From assembly GCA_003342895.1 (NCBI GenBank), contig PTFA01000111.1, positions 2,931,607-2,995,606 on the forward strand: 64,000 nt of DNA, in the 5' to 3' direction. Below, in pieces: positions 51,501-63,900 of the stretch. The position numbers and the translations under genes were made by a program. Source of the stretch: Casuarius casuarius (Eukaryota; Chordata; Aves; Casuariiformes; Casuariidae). The notes beneath the pieces were generated by a model. That model saw nothing but the letters and a program-made list of their open reading frames with translations. It was not told where the DNA came from and searched no databases. The first letter of the stretch is position 1; the number at the start of each line of letters is the position of its first letter.

Positions 51501-54500
51501 ACAAGATATACTTTAGTTATGTTAAAATATGAAAATGTATCTATCTATTTTTAAAAGATATTTATTTATTAACACTTATCTTTTGTTGTTAAAACTAGTA
51601 CATGTATGTTTGGCTCAGATGTAACTTGCTGAACTGCTAAAACTGAATACCTATTTCAAAAGCAAATGCTGGANTGTGAAGCAATGAACCTAATTAGGGA
51701 GAGAGAATTGAATTAACTTGTTTATGTAAAGGTCATGGAGACAGGAAAATTTCAGCTTTCAAGGGACCATATGTGCATATCTAAGGTTNGGTGATAATCT
51801 GTTTTTCTTTGGCTGAGCTATAGAGATTTTACAAAATACTTCTAAAAGTGCACGTGCATGTTATGCAATGAATCAACAGGCTATTACCATTCCCCTGGCA
51901 CTGTACGTGTGTCTCGCTGTACCTGAAATGGAATTTTCCATCCAACAAACTATTTGCCAATGAGTTGCAAAGGTATAAACAAGAAGAACTCCATTTCCAG
52001 TGTGCAGGTGTGGACATGAGTATGTGAGTAATATTTTAAAGTATGTATGGAATGAGGGTGAGCTCCGAAAGGTCATAGGATAATATGCAGAAATACATTA
52101 CATGGATGCCTTAACTGCACGGATCACTTTCCTTGCCATTATAAATGTGGAGCAGTAGAATGCATCAGAGAAAAGAGACAGCAAAACCTACATAGATTTT
52201 GTAAAGGTGATTATGCCACAGAAAATGAGATAGACACTTCATTCAAAATATGTTTTTAGTATAATTCTGTCAAAATTCTAGAAACTCAGCAAAATATGAC
52301 TGCAGTGCTAATGCATCCAAATGCATCACCATGCACAAGTTTGCCTTCATGTGTCCTTTCTANCCAGAGGGAGCAGGAAGCTGGTTTTGCACAGTATCTA
52401 GTCTCATTATATATTTAACGTTCGTGTAACTAGCCAGAAATGCTTTGATGTCATCAGCAAATTGGCAGGAAAATAATCAAATTCATACTACATAAGTCAG
52501 TTTGTTCTTGTCAAGCCAGGTGTTAATCTTGTCTGAGTATGACCAACAGAGAGTTGCACTTCAAAAATACCTTTACATGTCAAAAACTAAAACTGTAAGA
52601 AGCCGCAAATTGCTAATTGGATTGAATTTATTATCAAGATTAAGAATTCAGGTACGATACAGGGTTCCACTCTGGAGGACTGGCGTAGAGATTTGTTACA
52701 GAAATGTTAGGGTTGGTATGAATGACGTATGAAGGGAAATGTCTGTCTGTAAACACCAGAAGAAACAGCATAGCAAAAGGTTAAAAGAATGGATAAGGAA
52801 GGATACTATTCCCAGGAAACCATTCCCCACAGTAAACTGAGGATTGTGTTGTTTTTGTCAAAACCAGAAGGCCTGTGCTCCAAAAAGACCACAGCACAGA
52901 TGACTTGTCAGGAAAAGACAAGCAGAAGATTCTCTAAGGCCAGGAGGATGGACACAGGGTTACAGCATATCAGCTACACCACTACTTTTCCTGTTAGCCC
53001 ACCCAGAAAACAGACTATAGACATAGTCCATGTCCTCCAGACAAGGGAAAACAGACAGTGGGCAGCAACCTGGCTTAGGGTTCATGGAGGCTGAAGTAAG
53101 CAAGATTCTGAGGTAAAGGACCACCCCATAATAGTTGATGACTCCTAAAGGATATAAAAGATCTGTCCATAAACTAGCTTGTCATTTCCAATCAAGTAAA
53201 ATGACAGAGACATAAGGACTCGATAGCTGGCATACTTTGCCACATGTTGCACACAAGTGATGCTGACCAGAGTGCTTGAGCACACGTCTTGGTGCTCACG
53301 AGTATGTGGGTTTGAGTGTATGACTGAATGAAATCTATGAGAGGGTGAATGCGAGTCAGCAAAATCAATTTGTTTGGAGATTTTGTAAATAAACATCACC
53401 TTCCACTTCCATGAAATTTTCAATTGAATTTTATTACACTGATTGGGAGGTACCTCCAGGAAAGCTTCAACCCAGACAGAGGAAATAATGCTCAGAGGAC
53501 ATGGCCTGTTCAAAATTTGGCTACAGGTCTACCAAAATCATATCAGCTAGCCTCATTTCTCAATGATATGGGATGAATGAGACATAGAGGAAACCCTGAA
53601 GTTAAGATGAAGCATCAGGTAGCTGTTAAGACATACTTTTGTATCATTTCTTTGCACATGTTCCCAAATCCAGTAATTGATTTTTGATACTGCTTTTTTA
53701 TTAGATTTAATTGCTTTTCAACTCCCTTCAATCCTGTTTAGTGATGAAAGAGATTCCAAAATGGTCTGAAAAATATGGAGTGCTTCATTCCCAAGAATTG
53801 GCAAAGTTGATTCAGGAAGGGTAGATAATCATCTGAGTGCCATATCTCAAAAAGATTTAGAAGTCTCTAAAAGTGGAAGTCCTCTCACCTGACTTTAGAC
53901 AGCTCCTCTGTAGACGTTGACATCTGAGTTGGCTTCCCTAGGTTACCTTTAAATATGACTGAGGACAGAGTCTTTTAGGTCATGATTCAACTAATTTTAA
54001 ACGTCTGTATTTGGATGAGAATGAAATCACACTTAGGATGATACGAACCATCCGTATATGTGCTGACTTCTCTCCCTTGACTTTAAAGGGAGCCCAGACA
54101 TCTAGCCAGGTGGAGAACAATAGCTTATCAGCTGTTACAACGGATGCTTCTAATCTAGGCCAAACAGATTTTGTTTGCAAAATCAAGTGGGAAGGAAGAA
54201 TGCAACCATTACAAGATTTAATAACTTCTACATTCACAAGACACTGTCCTGTTTGTTCAGAGTGAGACAGAGAATCATGTGTAAAATGTAACTTTTCATG
54301 TTCCAGAAGACTTACTGCAATGTCTATGAACAAAAAGACTGAAAGTTGTGGGATAATGTTATCTGGCATTTTGTTTGATACCCAGAAATTTCTTTCAATG
54401 TATTTTAGGTGGTAAATGTGTATGTTATTACAAAATGGTCCATCAGAAATATGTGTGGGGTTTTGTTGTTAGTTTGGGAATTGGGGTTTTTCAAGAGTAA

Positions 54501-55511
54501 CAAGCGTGTTGATTGAATATCATCATTTGTCATCCTGAAAACTACAGCTAAAAGCTTTCAGTTCTCCCTACTGTTCACATCTTTGTTCCTTTCTGACACA
54601 GATCATTGTAGTAATCAATACTATATAACATTCAACAAATGCATTGGGAGAATGAAGCATACCCAAATTTCTTATTTCTTTTCAAGCCTGTTATCAAGCA
54701 TCATGTATCTCTATGCTAAGGGAAAAGAGATATAATGGGGAAAAAGCAAAGGCAACAGTTACACATTTTCACATTTTTGTACTTTCCAGAGATTTTAGTA
54801 CAGGCTGGAATAATATTAAGAGAATCTTCAGGAAATAAAATGCCATCTATGGCCAGTCACTCTTTAAAGGTTAAGAGGAAGTAGTAAAGACAGGTAATTG
54901 GTAATTGTCAAAAAATTACAAGACAGTTGGTATTTGCACAAATGATCTAAGCTACTGTACCTAGCAAATATGATCATGAATCTCATGGGAGACAGTTTCT
55001 ACATATCTGAAATTAGTGAGTTATGACCCACTCTCTTTATTACTTACTCAGCACCGGCCTTCTTGTTGGTCTTCTGATCACTGTAGGTTTCCTGGTAATG
55101 ATGTCCTCTGTGAGACACAATGACATACTAAAAACCAATAAAAGCTTAACATTTTACCAAAAGAAGGTATCTGCAAATCTGGAGAGCTGCATTCAGTAAA
55201 TCTTCATATACCATGTCAGAAACTACAAGTGAAGTGGTAAGTTTTCATAGCCATGATTTTTTTTGTTTTTTAACTTGTGTTTATGCCAGAAACATTGATT
55301 TGTTTAAAAAAACAAACAACAAAGCAGCAAACAGCATTTCCCAGTCCTGTATACATTAACTGAAGTACTAGCCTTTTCATATTCCAGTTCTCAAGAAAAA
55401 GAGGAAGGGCTTAAGATTTATTATAAGGTCTAAATGCCGTAACAAAATAAAGATAACAGATTTACTTACCTGGATGATCAAGAGCATCAGCTAAATCAAA
55501 ATCANGTTGAC
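45491..55511 (-). CDS. XG: XG glycoprotein, CD99 family (5' exon missing)
   Basis: Type I cell-surface glycoprotein related to CD99. Exons in gene order: 55511-55470, 55107-55048, 51179-51144, 48591-48526, 47487-47431, 46768-46730, 46443-46324, 45507-45491. Each internal exon is a multiple of three and every junction is phase 1. The N-terminal visible part GQxDFDLADALDHPE matches XG's GQRDFDLADAL better than CD99. It then has basic and proline-rich spacers, further NDLHLGDAL and NDLDLLDG motifs, an acidic His-rich stretch, one membrane helix, and a short basic tail ending CFKPRGRATV, like the short tail of human XG and unlike CD99's long one. The signal-peptide exon was not found up to 64000. 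An undetermined base makes one codon CNT (Arg if G). Short introns 45508-46323, 46444-46729, 46769-47430, 47488-48525 and 55108-55469 hold nothing but the GC block noted in the first. The gene lies head to tail with GYG2, as in human. Confidence 0.82.
45780..46060. repeat. GC-rich block in XG last intron, unassigned
   Basis: CpG-containing C-rich patch in AT-rich surroundings, including a G6-A-C9 stretch at 45910-45929. It may be an old interspersed repeat. No open frame of interest. Confidence 0.35.
46324..46443 (-). CDS. XG: XG exon (transmembrane segment)
   Basis: 120 bp; acceptor tctacag, donor CGAG|gtaaga. It encodes GLIAGVTSPIISAFVILVVG and then SIAAYSAYKNKKLCFKPR. The SPI..., membrane helix and KKLCFK pattern is diagnostic for the CD99/XG family. 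Confidence 0.9.
46730..46768 (-). CDS. XG: XG exon (acidic/His)
   Basis: 39 bp; acceptor tattccag, donor ACTG|gtatag (weak). It encodes EDEHHFNHGGNT, just outside the membrane. Confidence 0.7.
47431..47487 (-). CDS. XG: XG exon (NDLDLLDG motif)
   Basis: 57 bp; acceptor atcttgcag, donor CCAG|gtagta. It encodes SFNDLDLLDGKPLPPRLP; compare the SFxDxDLxDG motif of CD99. Confidence 0.82.
48526..48591 (-). CDS. XG: XG exon (proline-rich)
   Basis: 66 bp, donor TCTG|gtaaga. It encodes DIPRKPLYPPLPPRPGSHSD, like the proline-rich stretches of human XG. Confidence 0.82.
48592..55047. other. Two long XG introns
   Basis: 48592-51143 and 51180-55047. Mostly AT-rich. Opposed open frames at about 53.98-54.37 kb (129 codons minus, 84 codons plus) have no recognisable family. 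No named repeat seen. Confidence 0.6.
51144..51179 (-). CDS. XG: XG exon (NDLHLGDAL motif)
   Basis: 36 bp between tttttag and gtgagt. It encodes NDLHLGDALGG, a second DL-x-DAL motif. Confidence 0.78.
55048..55107 (-). CDS. XG: XG exon (basic spacer)
   Basis: 60 bp, donor TGA|gtaagt. It encodes DIITRKPTVIRRPTRRPVL, strongly basic. The acceptor is cacag; a second AG two bases on would break phase. Confidence 0.75.
55470..55511 (-). CDS. XG: XG exon (DFDLADAL motif)
   Basis: 42 bp; acceptor tctgctag, donor CCAG|gtaagt. It encodes QxDFDLADALDHP, the hallmark of mature XG/CD99 N-termini. The codon before DFDL contains n at 55505. Confidence 0.88.
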
Positions 55512-56644
55512 CTAGCAGAAGGAAAAACAAAATGTCAGTGGGCAAGTTTCCATTACCTCCAGGTCTGAGGGCTCCTGACAAAGCCAGAAAATGGCTACAG
55601 GTGAAAATAAAATGCATCTGAACAGGAGCAGGCCGGGAGCAAGTTGTCAGCTGTTATCCCTGCTCCACACAGTCCTAAATGAGCATACAAGATGGGGTTC
55701 ATTCAATTCAAAGAGGGAATTTGTTCAAAAAATACAAAGGGAATCTGTTCTCTAATGTTACCCATATTCAGCCACTGTGTAAACATGCCTTTAAAGAACG
55801 TATGTTGCCTATTACAGAGCCCAAGAACCATAACCAGAAGATCCTGAAATTCGCATTCTGCACAGTACTTACAAACCAGAATCATTAGGTGAGAATTTTT
55901 AATATTTTTAATATCTTTCATATCTTAATATCACTCTTTGATAAAGTGTTTTTCTTAATAAGTCTTGAACACTTCACAGCAAGAAAAGTGTCATTGTACA
56001 AATGAGGAAACTGAGGAACAGAAAAAGGCAATCAAAGATCCTCCAAAACAAAGGCACCCGGTGTTGTGAATCCCAATTCAGTACTCTATTCTCTACAGAC
56101 ACTGTCAATCTTAATATGATTCTCAACATTAATTATTATTCTTGAACGATAGCTCTTGTCTGTGTCAAAAAGCTCCTGGAAAGATTAATTAATGCTGATA
56201 CGACACTGTGTGATCCTCAAACGAGAAGCAGCACAGGAATATAAATTAAAAACATTTTGATTCCCGTGAAGATTTTCATGTAAGCTTGTGAACTTAATTA
56301 TAGCTAGTGTCTGACAGAAAAGATACTACATGGCTGGAATGCTAAATAATGGCTTCTAAAACAAAGCTGTCTCTATAAAATATTATGAGAAACTCATATT
56401 TGGAAAGAAAAAGCATATAAAAACATAAGGCTTTCTGGTTAACGTTATCAGAGCAGAATTCTATCTCTTACCACTTGAGCTTGATCTTGAAACGTCACCT
56501 CTTCCCACTAGCTCCCTCCCATGACCTGGTCACTCAGCCAACCTGGCCAAGCTCAATAAACCTTGGACTGCATCCTTAAATGAGTAATATTCTAAGACCT
56601 CGACTGGTTCATTTTATATGAATTCATTAAACAAATAAAAATAT

Positions 56645-57095
56645 ATTTGACGAATGGCTTCCACAGGAGCTATTCCCTGTCCAAGCCCTGGNGGCCCGGC
56701 AGTCCTCGCAGTCCCTGCCCACCCCGGCCTCCCCAACCCCAGCCCCGGCCCCATCTCAGCTCAGCCCGGGGCCATCAGTCTCTGCTCGATGACGCCACAG
56801 CGGTGCTGGCTCCAGCCCCGCCATGGACCTGTCCCTGCCTGGCTACCGGTCCCCTAACCCCCACCCTGACCCGCAGGTGCCTGCCTGGCCTGGCCTCAGC
56901 CCGGTCCTTGCCCCACAGTGATACCTGACGCCTGGGGCTGTGTCTGAGTGTGGTTGCCCTCACCAGGCCTGATCCCAACCCCAGCTCACAGCCCTGCTGG
57001 ACCTTGGACCTGCTCCACCACCATGGACTTGTCCAATGATCTGGGCCCTCAGCTGACCCAAGCTGCTGTCCCCAGGCTTGCCATGATAATAAAAG
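56645..57095. repeat. C-rich block, possible decayed repeat or retrocopy
   Basis: About 450 bp of strongly C-biased sequence with scattered CpG and many TpG/CpA, ending at gataataaaagg, so it carries an AATAAA at its right end. Two internal pieces resemble each other (ccatggacctgtccctg, ccatggacttgtccaat). The open frames are degenerate. I cannot name the element. Confidence 0.4.
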
Positions 57096-60000
57096 GGTAA
57101 AATGACTCTGTTGCCATCCCTAGTACATCCTATTCTTTAGACTTTATATGGTCAAATTGTGTTTTTCTGGAGCATTTCTTTACTGTCAGCAATAGCGCAT
57201 GTTAAGTTCAGCTGTCATTTGACTGTATAAACCTTTATTGGTGTCCTAAGTCTTTAAGGAGGCTGTCTTATTTAAGCCCTGCTGCAGAATGACTTCAATA
57301 GAGCTCAAACCATTTGTCATCAAAGTGAGACATCAAAAATAATTTTGTAACACCAAAGAGCTTTTAGCCAAAACAGCTCCTTTGTTACAGGTTCTAACAT
57401 GTAAGAACTAACGATACAAAAAGCAGCTACCTAAGTCCTAATGTTATAAAGAGAACTTGAAAAAATTGTCTTGTGGATGAAGATTCTGGAAAATTTCCAT
57501 GTATAAAATTTCTTTGAAGTTGAGGAAAAGAAAAAAACAGAAAGAGGAATCTAATCAAAAGAGATTATGGAATTCAAACAAGATCACACAGATGCTTCCA
57601 ATTGAATGAAANCTAAAGCAAAACAGCAGACTGAAACAGTAACTAACATCTGCCCTTGTCCTGGAAATATCTAGATTTTCATCTTCTATGGTATGCTGTC
57701 GTATCTAAAGGGTGGAAAAAGACAAGAGGTGTTGGTTTTAGACAGCAAGGAAGAAATAGAAAAAGACTTTAGAAATTTTCAGACAAAAAAGAAGGCTGAA
57801 ACACCTCTGCAGGAGTGATTCAGATTGTTAGTTTTTTGTTTCTATTTTTTTCTGATAATAATTGAAGTAATAAAACCCAGCAACCAACAGAACCAACTCA
57901 TTGGGAGTGAGAAAGGAATCTACATTAAAATTTCTATGACCATGTAATTATAAAACTTGACAGATGGGCAGATTGTATGTGGACATCTGTGTACCAGGAT
58001 AAATGATATTCCAATAAACCGAAGAGATTGCTTGGACTTCCATCCTGACTTCCTCAGATAATACTTTCAAATGACCTCAAGGAGTAAGGTTTTATGGAGC
58101 AGAATTTTAAATGCTCATTACCACTTCTGAGACTGCACCTAGACATTTCAAAAATCTAATTTGGGAGGATAACAGATGCTTAAATAGCTGAACAGCCTAG
58201 ATTTCATCCGCAAAATGGAGGGTCTAAAAACAATAACATATTAGAGACTGAGAGAGTATTTAGCTCAATAGGAACTGCAGTCACTCCAGGGAACTCTAAA
58301 GATAAATGACAACGAAATAAATTAGAAAAGCTTCTTTGCAGAACAAACAGACCGATAGAAATTCATTTTCCACATAAAAAAAGCTTAGTATGGCCTTTTC
58401 TTGACCAGCTTCTGTAATAGAAGTAGCTGGAAATATACAGATGAAAATGAGAATGAAAGAAATTTAAACAGGGAGAAAACAGCTTTATTCCTTTGGAATT
58501 TATTTTTCTTTTTATGTTGACAAAGTTATGAAGAGATTTAGCTATGCAGGAGGTATTATCTCAGAGTTATCACTGTTATTAGTGCTTTGGGCTAGCATGC
58601 TATTTCTTGGCATCACTTCTGGCATTTCTTCTGAGAATATCTGTTTTTTTATGCAGAAATAAAATGCTTGTAATAGTGTTTTTTGTTGGGTGGTCCAGGA
58701 TTATTCTAAACAGAGAACCTGAGAAAGTGCCTATAAGCTCCTGCCTGACACCACAGAATAGACCTTATCTGCAAATGAGAAAATGCTAAGGTAAGAAAGC
58801 AAGCCTTCCAGATGGATATACAGTTTGTATCTAGAAATGAGTTGTTTTAATGATGTTTATACTAGTTGTTCAAACACAATGAACTATACTAACAGCAGGA
58901 CTTCTGCCAGGCTTATTTGGGATGTAATTCCTTCATCTCCACCAACTCGTGCAACTGTGCCAGGAAAAGTTTGAAGTGTAGACCAGGCCTTAGTCACTCA
59001 CACAAGACTTCTCTGTAACAGCCAGACAGGGGAGAACGGACATATGGAGTACGAGCATGAAATGTGACAGGCTTTTATGAAGCTGAGCACCAAAACACAG
59101 TAGCTGAAATTTCAGAGTTACTGCATTTATTTTTAAGGGCATGATTCTTTCAGGCAGGAAATTTGGGATCAAGTTCTACTTTCACTAATACCCATACTTT
59201 CTATTAACTTTTTTAGTGTAATGTACTAGACTAGCGGTTAGTTCATTTGCTGTAATATAGAGATTGTTAGGATTGCTCTTTGTCACAGAAACACTGAGCC
59301 AGCTGTTAGAAAGTTCCNTTGAATATAAGATGCATCCTGCTAAGGCAGCGTGGAGCTCAGGCCACCCTTACCCTGCCAAGGCAGTCACCTGCGAAGTTGT
59401 GCCCTCAGGTGCATGCACATGTAATGTTCACAAACTTTTGTTCATATCAGTTGCTTGAAAGTGTGACCCAAACATCCAGTCTACAAAATATACACAGCAA
59501 CATCTTTTGCATATGGTTGAATTTGTCACCTAAATATTAAGAGGATCCACCACCCTTTAACTATGCAACTGACTGATCACATGAGGGTCAGGTCCCACAG
59601 CTTTTCAGGAAGATTTGCAAGGAACAAGACTAGACTCTGCAAATGGATGTTCCCTGTTAGAAAAAGCTTCACGGAAGCCTGATGGCTGATACTTAGGGAC
59701 TGTCCCCATTAGCCATCAGTGAAACTAGTAACACAAGAGCCTTTAAAAACTACTACAATTAGTCACCCTATTTATTAACTGGTCAGAACGCCTAATATTC
59801 AAAAGAACATACGTAGCAGCTTCGTATCATGGAGATGTGAGCGCTATAGCTCAAGAGGCTTAGACAATACTAGCAGTCTTTCTATAGTAAACATTTTGCC
59901 TAAAAGACTAAAATACTTATATTAAACCAAGAGCTGATGGATCTCACTCTACTTTCCACATTGCCATTTAATGAAACACTAAGTTTGGGACTGTTCTGAT

Positions 60001-60494
60001 CCCTTTTTCAACAGTTTATAAATTTCAACAAAGGCTCCCAGGGCCCGCATTGACTTTCTATCTACTTGATTGCTTTTTAAAACAGTATTTTTTTCTATAA
60101 GCAGATGACAGTCACAGTTGCTCTTACAAAAATACAAGGAATTTTTTCTGAGAGCTAACTTCCACATTTGTCTTGGATATGTTCAGTCTACTTAGGATGA
60201 GCAGATTTTATTGTCACTTACTGTATCTATCATTATGATTGCAGTCAGAATTTTTCTGACAAAAGACTACCATGGAATTCCTTCGCAATTTTTTAATCTC
60301 ACTAAGTAGACCCATTCCTGCACTGGATCCATATGGACAAAGCTTGTGGCCATTAAAATGACCCACATTTAAATGAGACAGCATAAATATTACTAAATGA
60401 GAGTCAGGCTATAGGGCATATTAAATGAAGAACTCAGGCATTTAATATGCATAGTCAAGTATTAAAAAATGAAGCTAAGATACATAAGAAAATG

Positions 60495-60597
60495 TGTGTT
60501 TATATGTATGTATATACACACATGTATACATGTAGATATGTTTGTAATGGACATATATCTGAAGTATATAAATGCGTATGTGTGTGTTAGATAAATT
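60495..60597. repeat. TA/TG/CA low-complexity tract
   Basis: Alternating purine-pyrimidine sequence with gtgtgt, tatgtatg, acacacatg and tgtgtgtt segments. Confidence 0.75.
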
Positions 60598-63500
60598 TTG
60601 TTCTTTTGCCATTAATATGATTAAATTAATGGGCTTTGAGTGTATTCATAGTAGTTGAATGACTGGGATGAGAGTGCCTGTGTTATAAATAAATTGGAAA
60701 TCAAATAACTTTGAGATGGGGGCATAATTAAATAAGAATTGTTTTGCTCCTGTGAATACAATGAGCTCAAAAGATTATGAAGCTGGCAGAGACAGAAGAA
60801 TAAATTAGTGACTCACAAATGAGAATAAAAAATTTCAAAAAAAGAACAATATGTTACCCGAATCGCTCATGGAATTTCTCTTATTTTCTTTTTAGCTGAA
60901 GCAGTAAGATAACTTATTCTTTGTACAGCTCACTTCTGTATATTATGCAGTCATGATACATANTTTCCCTAGACTGAGGGAATAGCATATATTCTCCCAG
61001 GTATATGATTCAGAACATATCTGTTTACTGGCTCAACTTTATTCAGGAAGTGATTGTATTTGTTTAAAGGAAATTACTCATATAAGAAAAGTTGTGGGTA
61101 ACCATAAAGATTTACGCCACAGAGTGGACACTTTGGACAAAATCTCAATGAGCGAGTACTATTTCTTTGATGTAACACTGTCATGATCCACACTTCCTGT
61201 TGAGGTTACTTCAGCTTTTTTTTCCACTGTGCCCCTTTCGTTCCGTAAACAATGATTGACATTACAGCTCCTTGATGTAGTGTTGGAAAATGAGTGTGCT
61301 TTAAAATCTATAATTAAGATCTAAGTTCCAGTCCATAGACCACAGCGCATGGACTTGATTATTGGCTTTGTCCTTTTGCTAAGCCACTTCTGTTTATGTT
61401 TTAAATTTGGGGAAATGAAAAAGTATCTCTCATGTATTCATAATGAAACACTTATTTAAAAATTATCTGCAAATAAGGTCTATTAATAAAAGAAGAGCAG
61501 AAATATTGCTTTAGGTCTATTTAGATGCTCTCATCAAGCATTAAAGAAAATATCTTCTATTTTTATGGTGCTTGTTTTGCTGTGGACAAATAACAGCTGT
61601 TCAAAGGTAGCTACTGTTCTTTATGGTGTGATATCCCTTGCATGCCTAATATAAAACATATATAATTTTCTACATTTTGCTTCAAAGTGAATGCTGAAGA
61701 AGCTGGCATGTCCTGTAAAATTACAGGCAGAACAAAGGAGTTGTGTTCTTTAATCAAGTAGTACCATATGTCTATGCGTCTGTCTGTTAAGTGGAAGACT
61801 GAAGCTAAGTTTTTCACCTTTGTGTGACAAGGAAATAGAGCTTATGCCATGGCATGGATGGGTCAGGCATCACTGGTGTCTGTCCACGCATCAGTCTCAA
61901 AGCTCCACAGTGGCTCGGGAAGCTGTCAGCCCATTTCAGCCATTTGGTCTGAGGGTATCAGGATTAATCACAGTCACATTACATGAAAGCTGTACAAATA
62001 GATAGACCCAAAAGAGAGACCTATGTTAGTGTTCCTACTGAAAGATGATAGTGTGGCACGAAAAACAGTTGTGTTTGGCTCACTGAATGACCAGTTACTG
62101 CATAAGTACTAGCTGACTAATCCACACTTTCCCAAGCTGGTACTTTAGGGACAGGAGAGGGAGCTGAAGATAATGCGGTGAGGTCAAGGAGATGCCAGGC
62201 TTTATTTCTGTTGTTCACAGAGGGACTTTTAATGTAGCCATCTTCACCCTGAATACAGTGGTAAAATACATGCATTATCTTTAGTTCTTCAACAGGCAGG
62301 ATGGGTAGTATAAACCTCATTGATACTGTTCTTTAACTAACNTTAAGTTAAATTTGTATCTCAAATTCCATTGTACAACTACTCTTGTGCCCCCTGAAGC
62401 CTCAACAGTCCATCTGCATAACAACTTATATTGGTTCCAAAGGGGTTAATAGTACTGCTAAGTCTGAGTGGATGATCAGGGTGTTTTGTACACTTTCTTT
62501 GCCTGCATTTTCAAGATGCAAGATGGCAAAGAGGCGAGGCCTGCATCCTCTTCTCTATTTCATACCATTAAAAATATTCTTTCTATATAATGCTGGAAAG
62601 AGTTGCTTGATGCCAGCAAGCAGGTCTGCTGAGCAACAAAGTCTCTGTTGAGGTTCATGAGCAGCTTCTCATTTGGACTAAACAAGAAAAGCAATTGCAT
62701 TCCTTTTAAAGACCAGAAAAATCAGAAGCCTCTGTATACATACTGGAATGCACAGAGAAGCTTCCATTAACAACTCTGGGCAAATGGGAATGGATAACTA
62801 GTTGGTCTCCATACTCCCAAAGCAGGAAAATTGGAAGAGGATCTGGCAGCATCATCTTCAGAGGGAACAGAAATCAAGATTCCTTGCATGCAGAATGATC
62901 TGTAAATCTGGGTAGGATTTCTGAACTGAGCCAGCTTTCTTTTTGTTACCATTATGCTGAGGAAACAAAATTGCCTGTATGGTCTTTGTGAATAGAAATA
63001 TCTGTCTCATATCTCAATTTCTGCTCATTGCAGATGATAACCTGCAGTTTTGATACAACACAGATTGTGATCTGGGAAGTTTTGTTGCTATTAACTCATG
63101 ACTGTTCCCTGTGTGGAGTGTGTGCCTAGTTCCTCCACCACTGATGTCATAAGATCTGGCACATAAGGAGGGACTTTCCTTTATATGGTTTGATAATATT
63201 AGTGCCTACTCTGGCCTTTGTTTTCATTTATTCTGGAGCATGGTTACCTTCTGAAAATATGTNACTATGATTTAGCTCCTTGAGTAAATTGCTCAAGAAT
63301 TCAAGAAAGCAGTGATTACAGGCAAAGCTTATACAGTGAAGTTGGGGTGTTACACTTCCATAACCCATTCAACACCTTTCTTCAATTGGGGTGTCTTCTT
63401 TGGTTTCACAAGAAAAAGATATTGCATGGAAATCCAGTACTAGCTCATTATAAATACAGAGCAGATATTAGCCATTATTTTCCATTAACTTTCAGAGAGT

Positions 63501-63819
63501 TCAGCCCCCCTGTGTAGAATTAGGAAGACTGTCATAGTTAAACAAGGTGATCAAAACAATCTGAATCCCTCTGCCACAGAGAGGCATCCTTTTATTATTT
63601 TTTAATCTTAAAATAATTATGACATTTATTTATCTATTTATTACCCTCAGTGGGATGGAAAGGGATTAACAGTCCCTGATGTGAATCAGGGAAAGATGCA
63701 AATGGAAAACAGGTAGTTTGGGCACTGCTATCAGACTTGCAAAGTGGTAAGTAAAGTCTGAAAAGTGAGCCGGAGAAGCTGAGTAAACACACTGGCTCTT
63801 CCCGAGCTCTGATGTTGCA

Positions 63820-63900
63820 ACAGCTCTGCTGTTATTAGTGTTTCAGCTAGTTCAGGTATGTCTATCAAACTGCAGTCACACCTTTGGATGACAGTAGTCA
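63820..63900 (+). repeat. Possible ancient amniote interspersed repeat
   Basis: agctagttcaggtatgtcta and tgcagtcacacct resemble a degraded repeat common in bird and reptile genomes (from memory). The weak match means the name is not given. Confidence 0.3.

Noticed and set aside
52789..53094. 101-codon plus-strand frame in an XG intron
   Set aside because: No family resemblance, no promoter or splice support. The neighbouring 122-codon minus frame at 53145-53513 is similar.
53980..54369. 129-codon minus frame opposed by an 84-codon plus frame
   Set aside because: No recognised domain, inside an XG intron, no splice sites that fit XG's phase. Long by chance standards but not enough to call.
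58607..58789. Hydrophobic plus-strand 60-codon frame
   Set aside because: Hydrophobicity follows from T-rich sequence; wrong strand for XG's missing signal peptide and no splice context.
60846..60870. Minus-strand ATGAGCGATTCG then G|gtaaca, phase-compatible with the first XG exon seen
   Set aside because: It would give XG a start without a signal peptide, the donor is weak, and XG is a type I membrane protein. Treated as coincidence.
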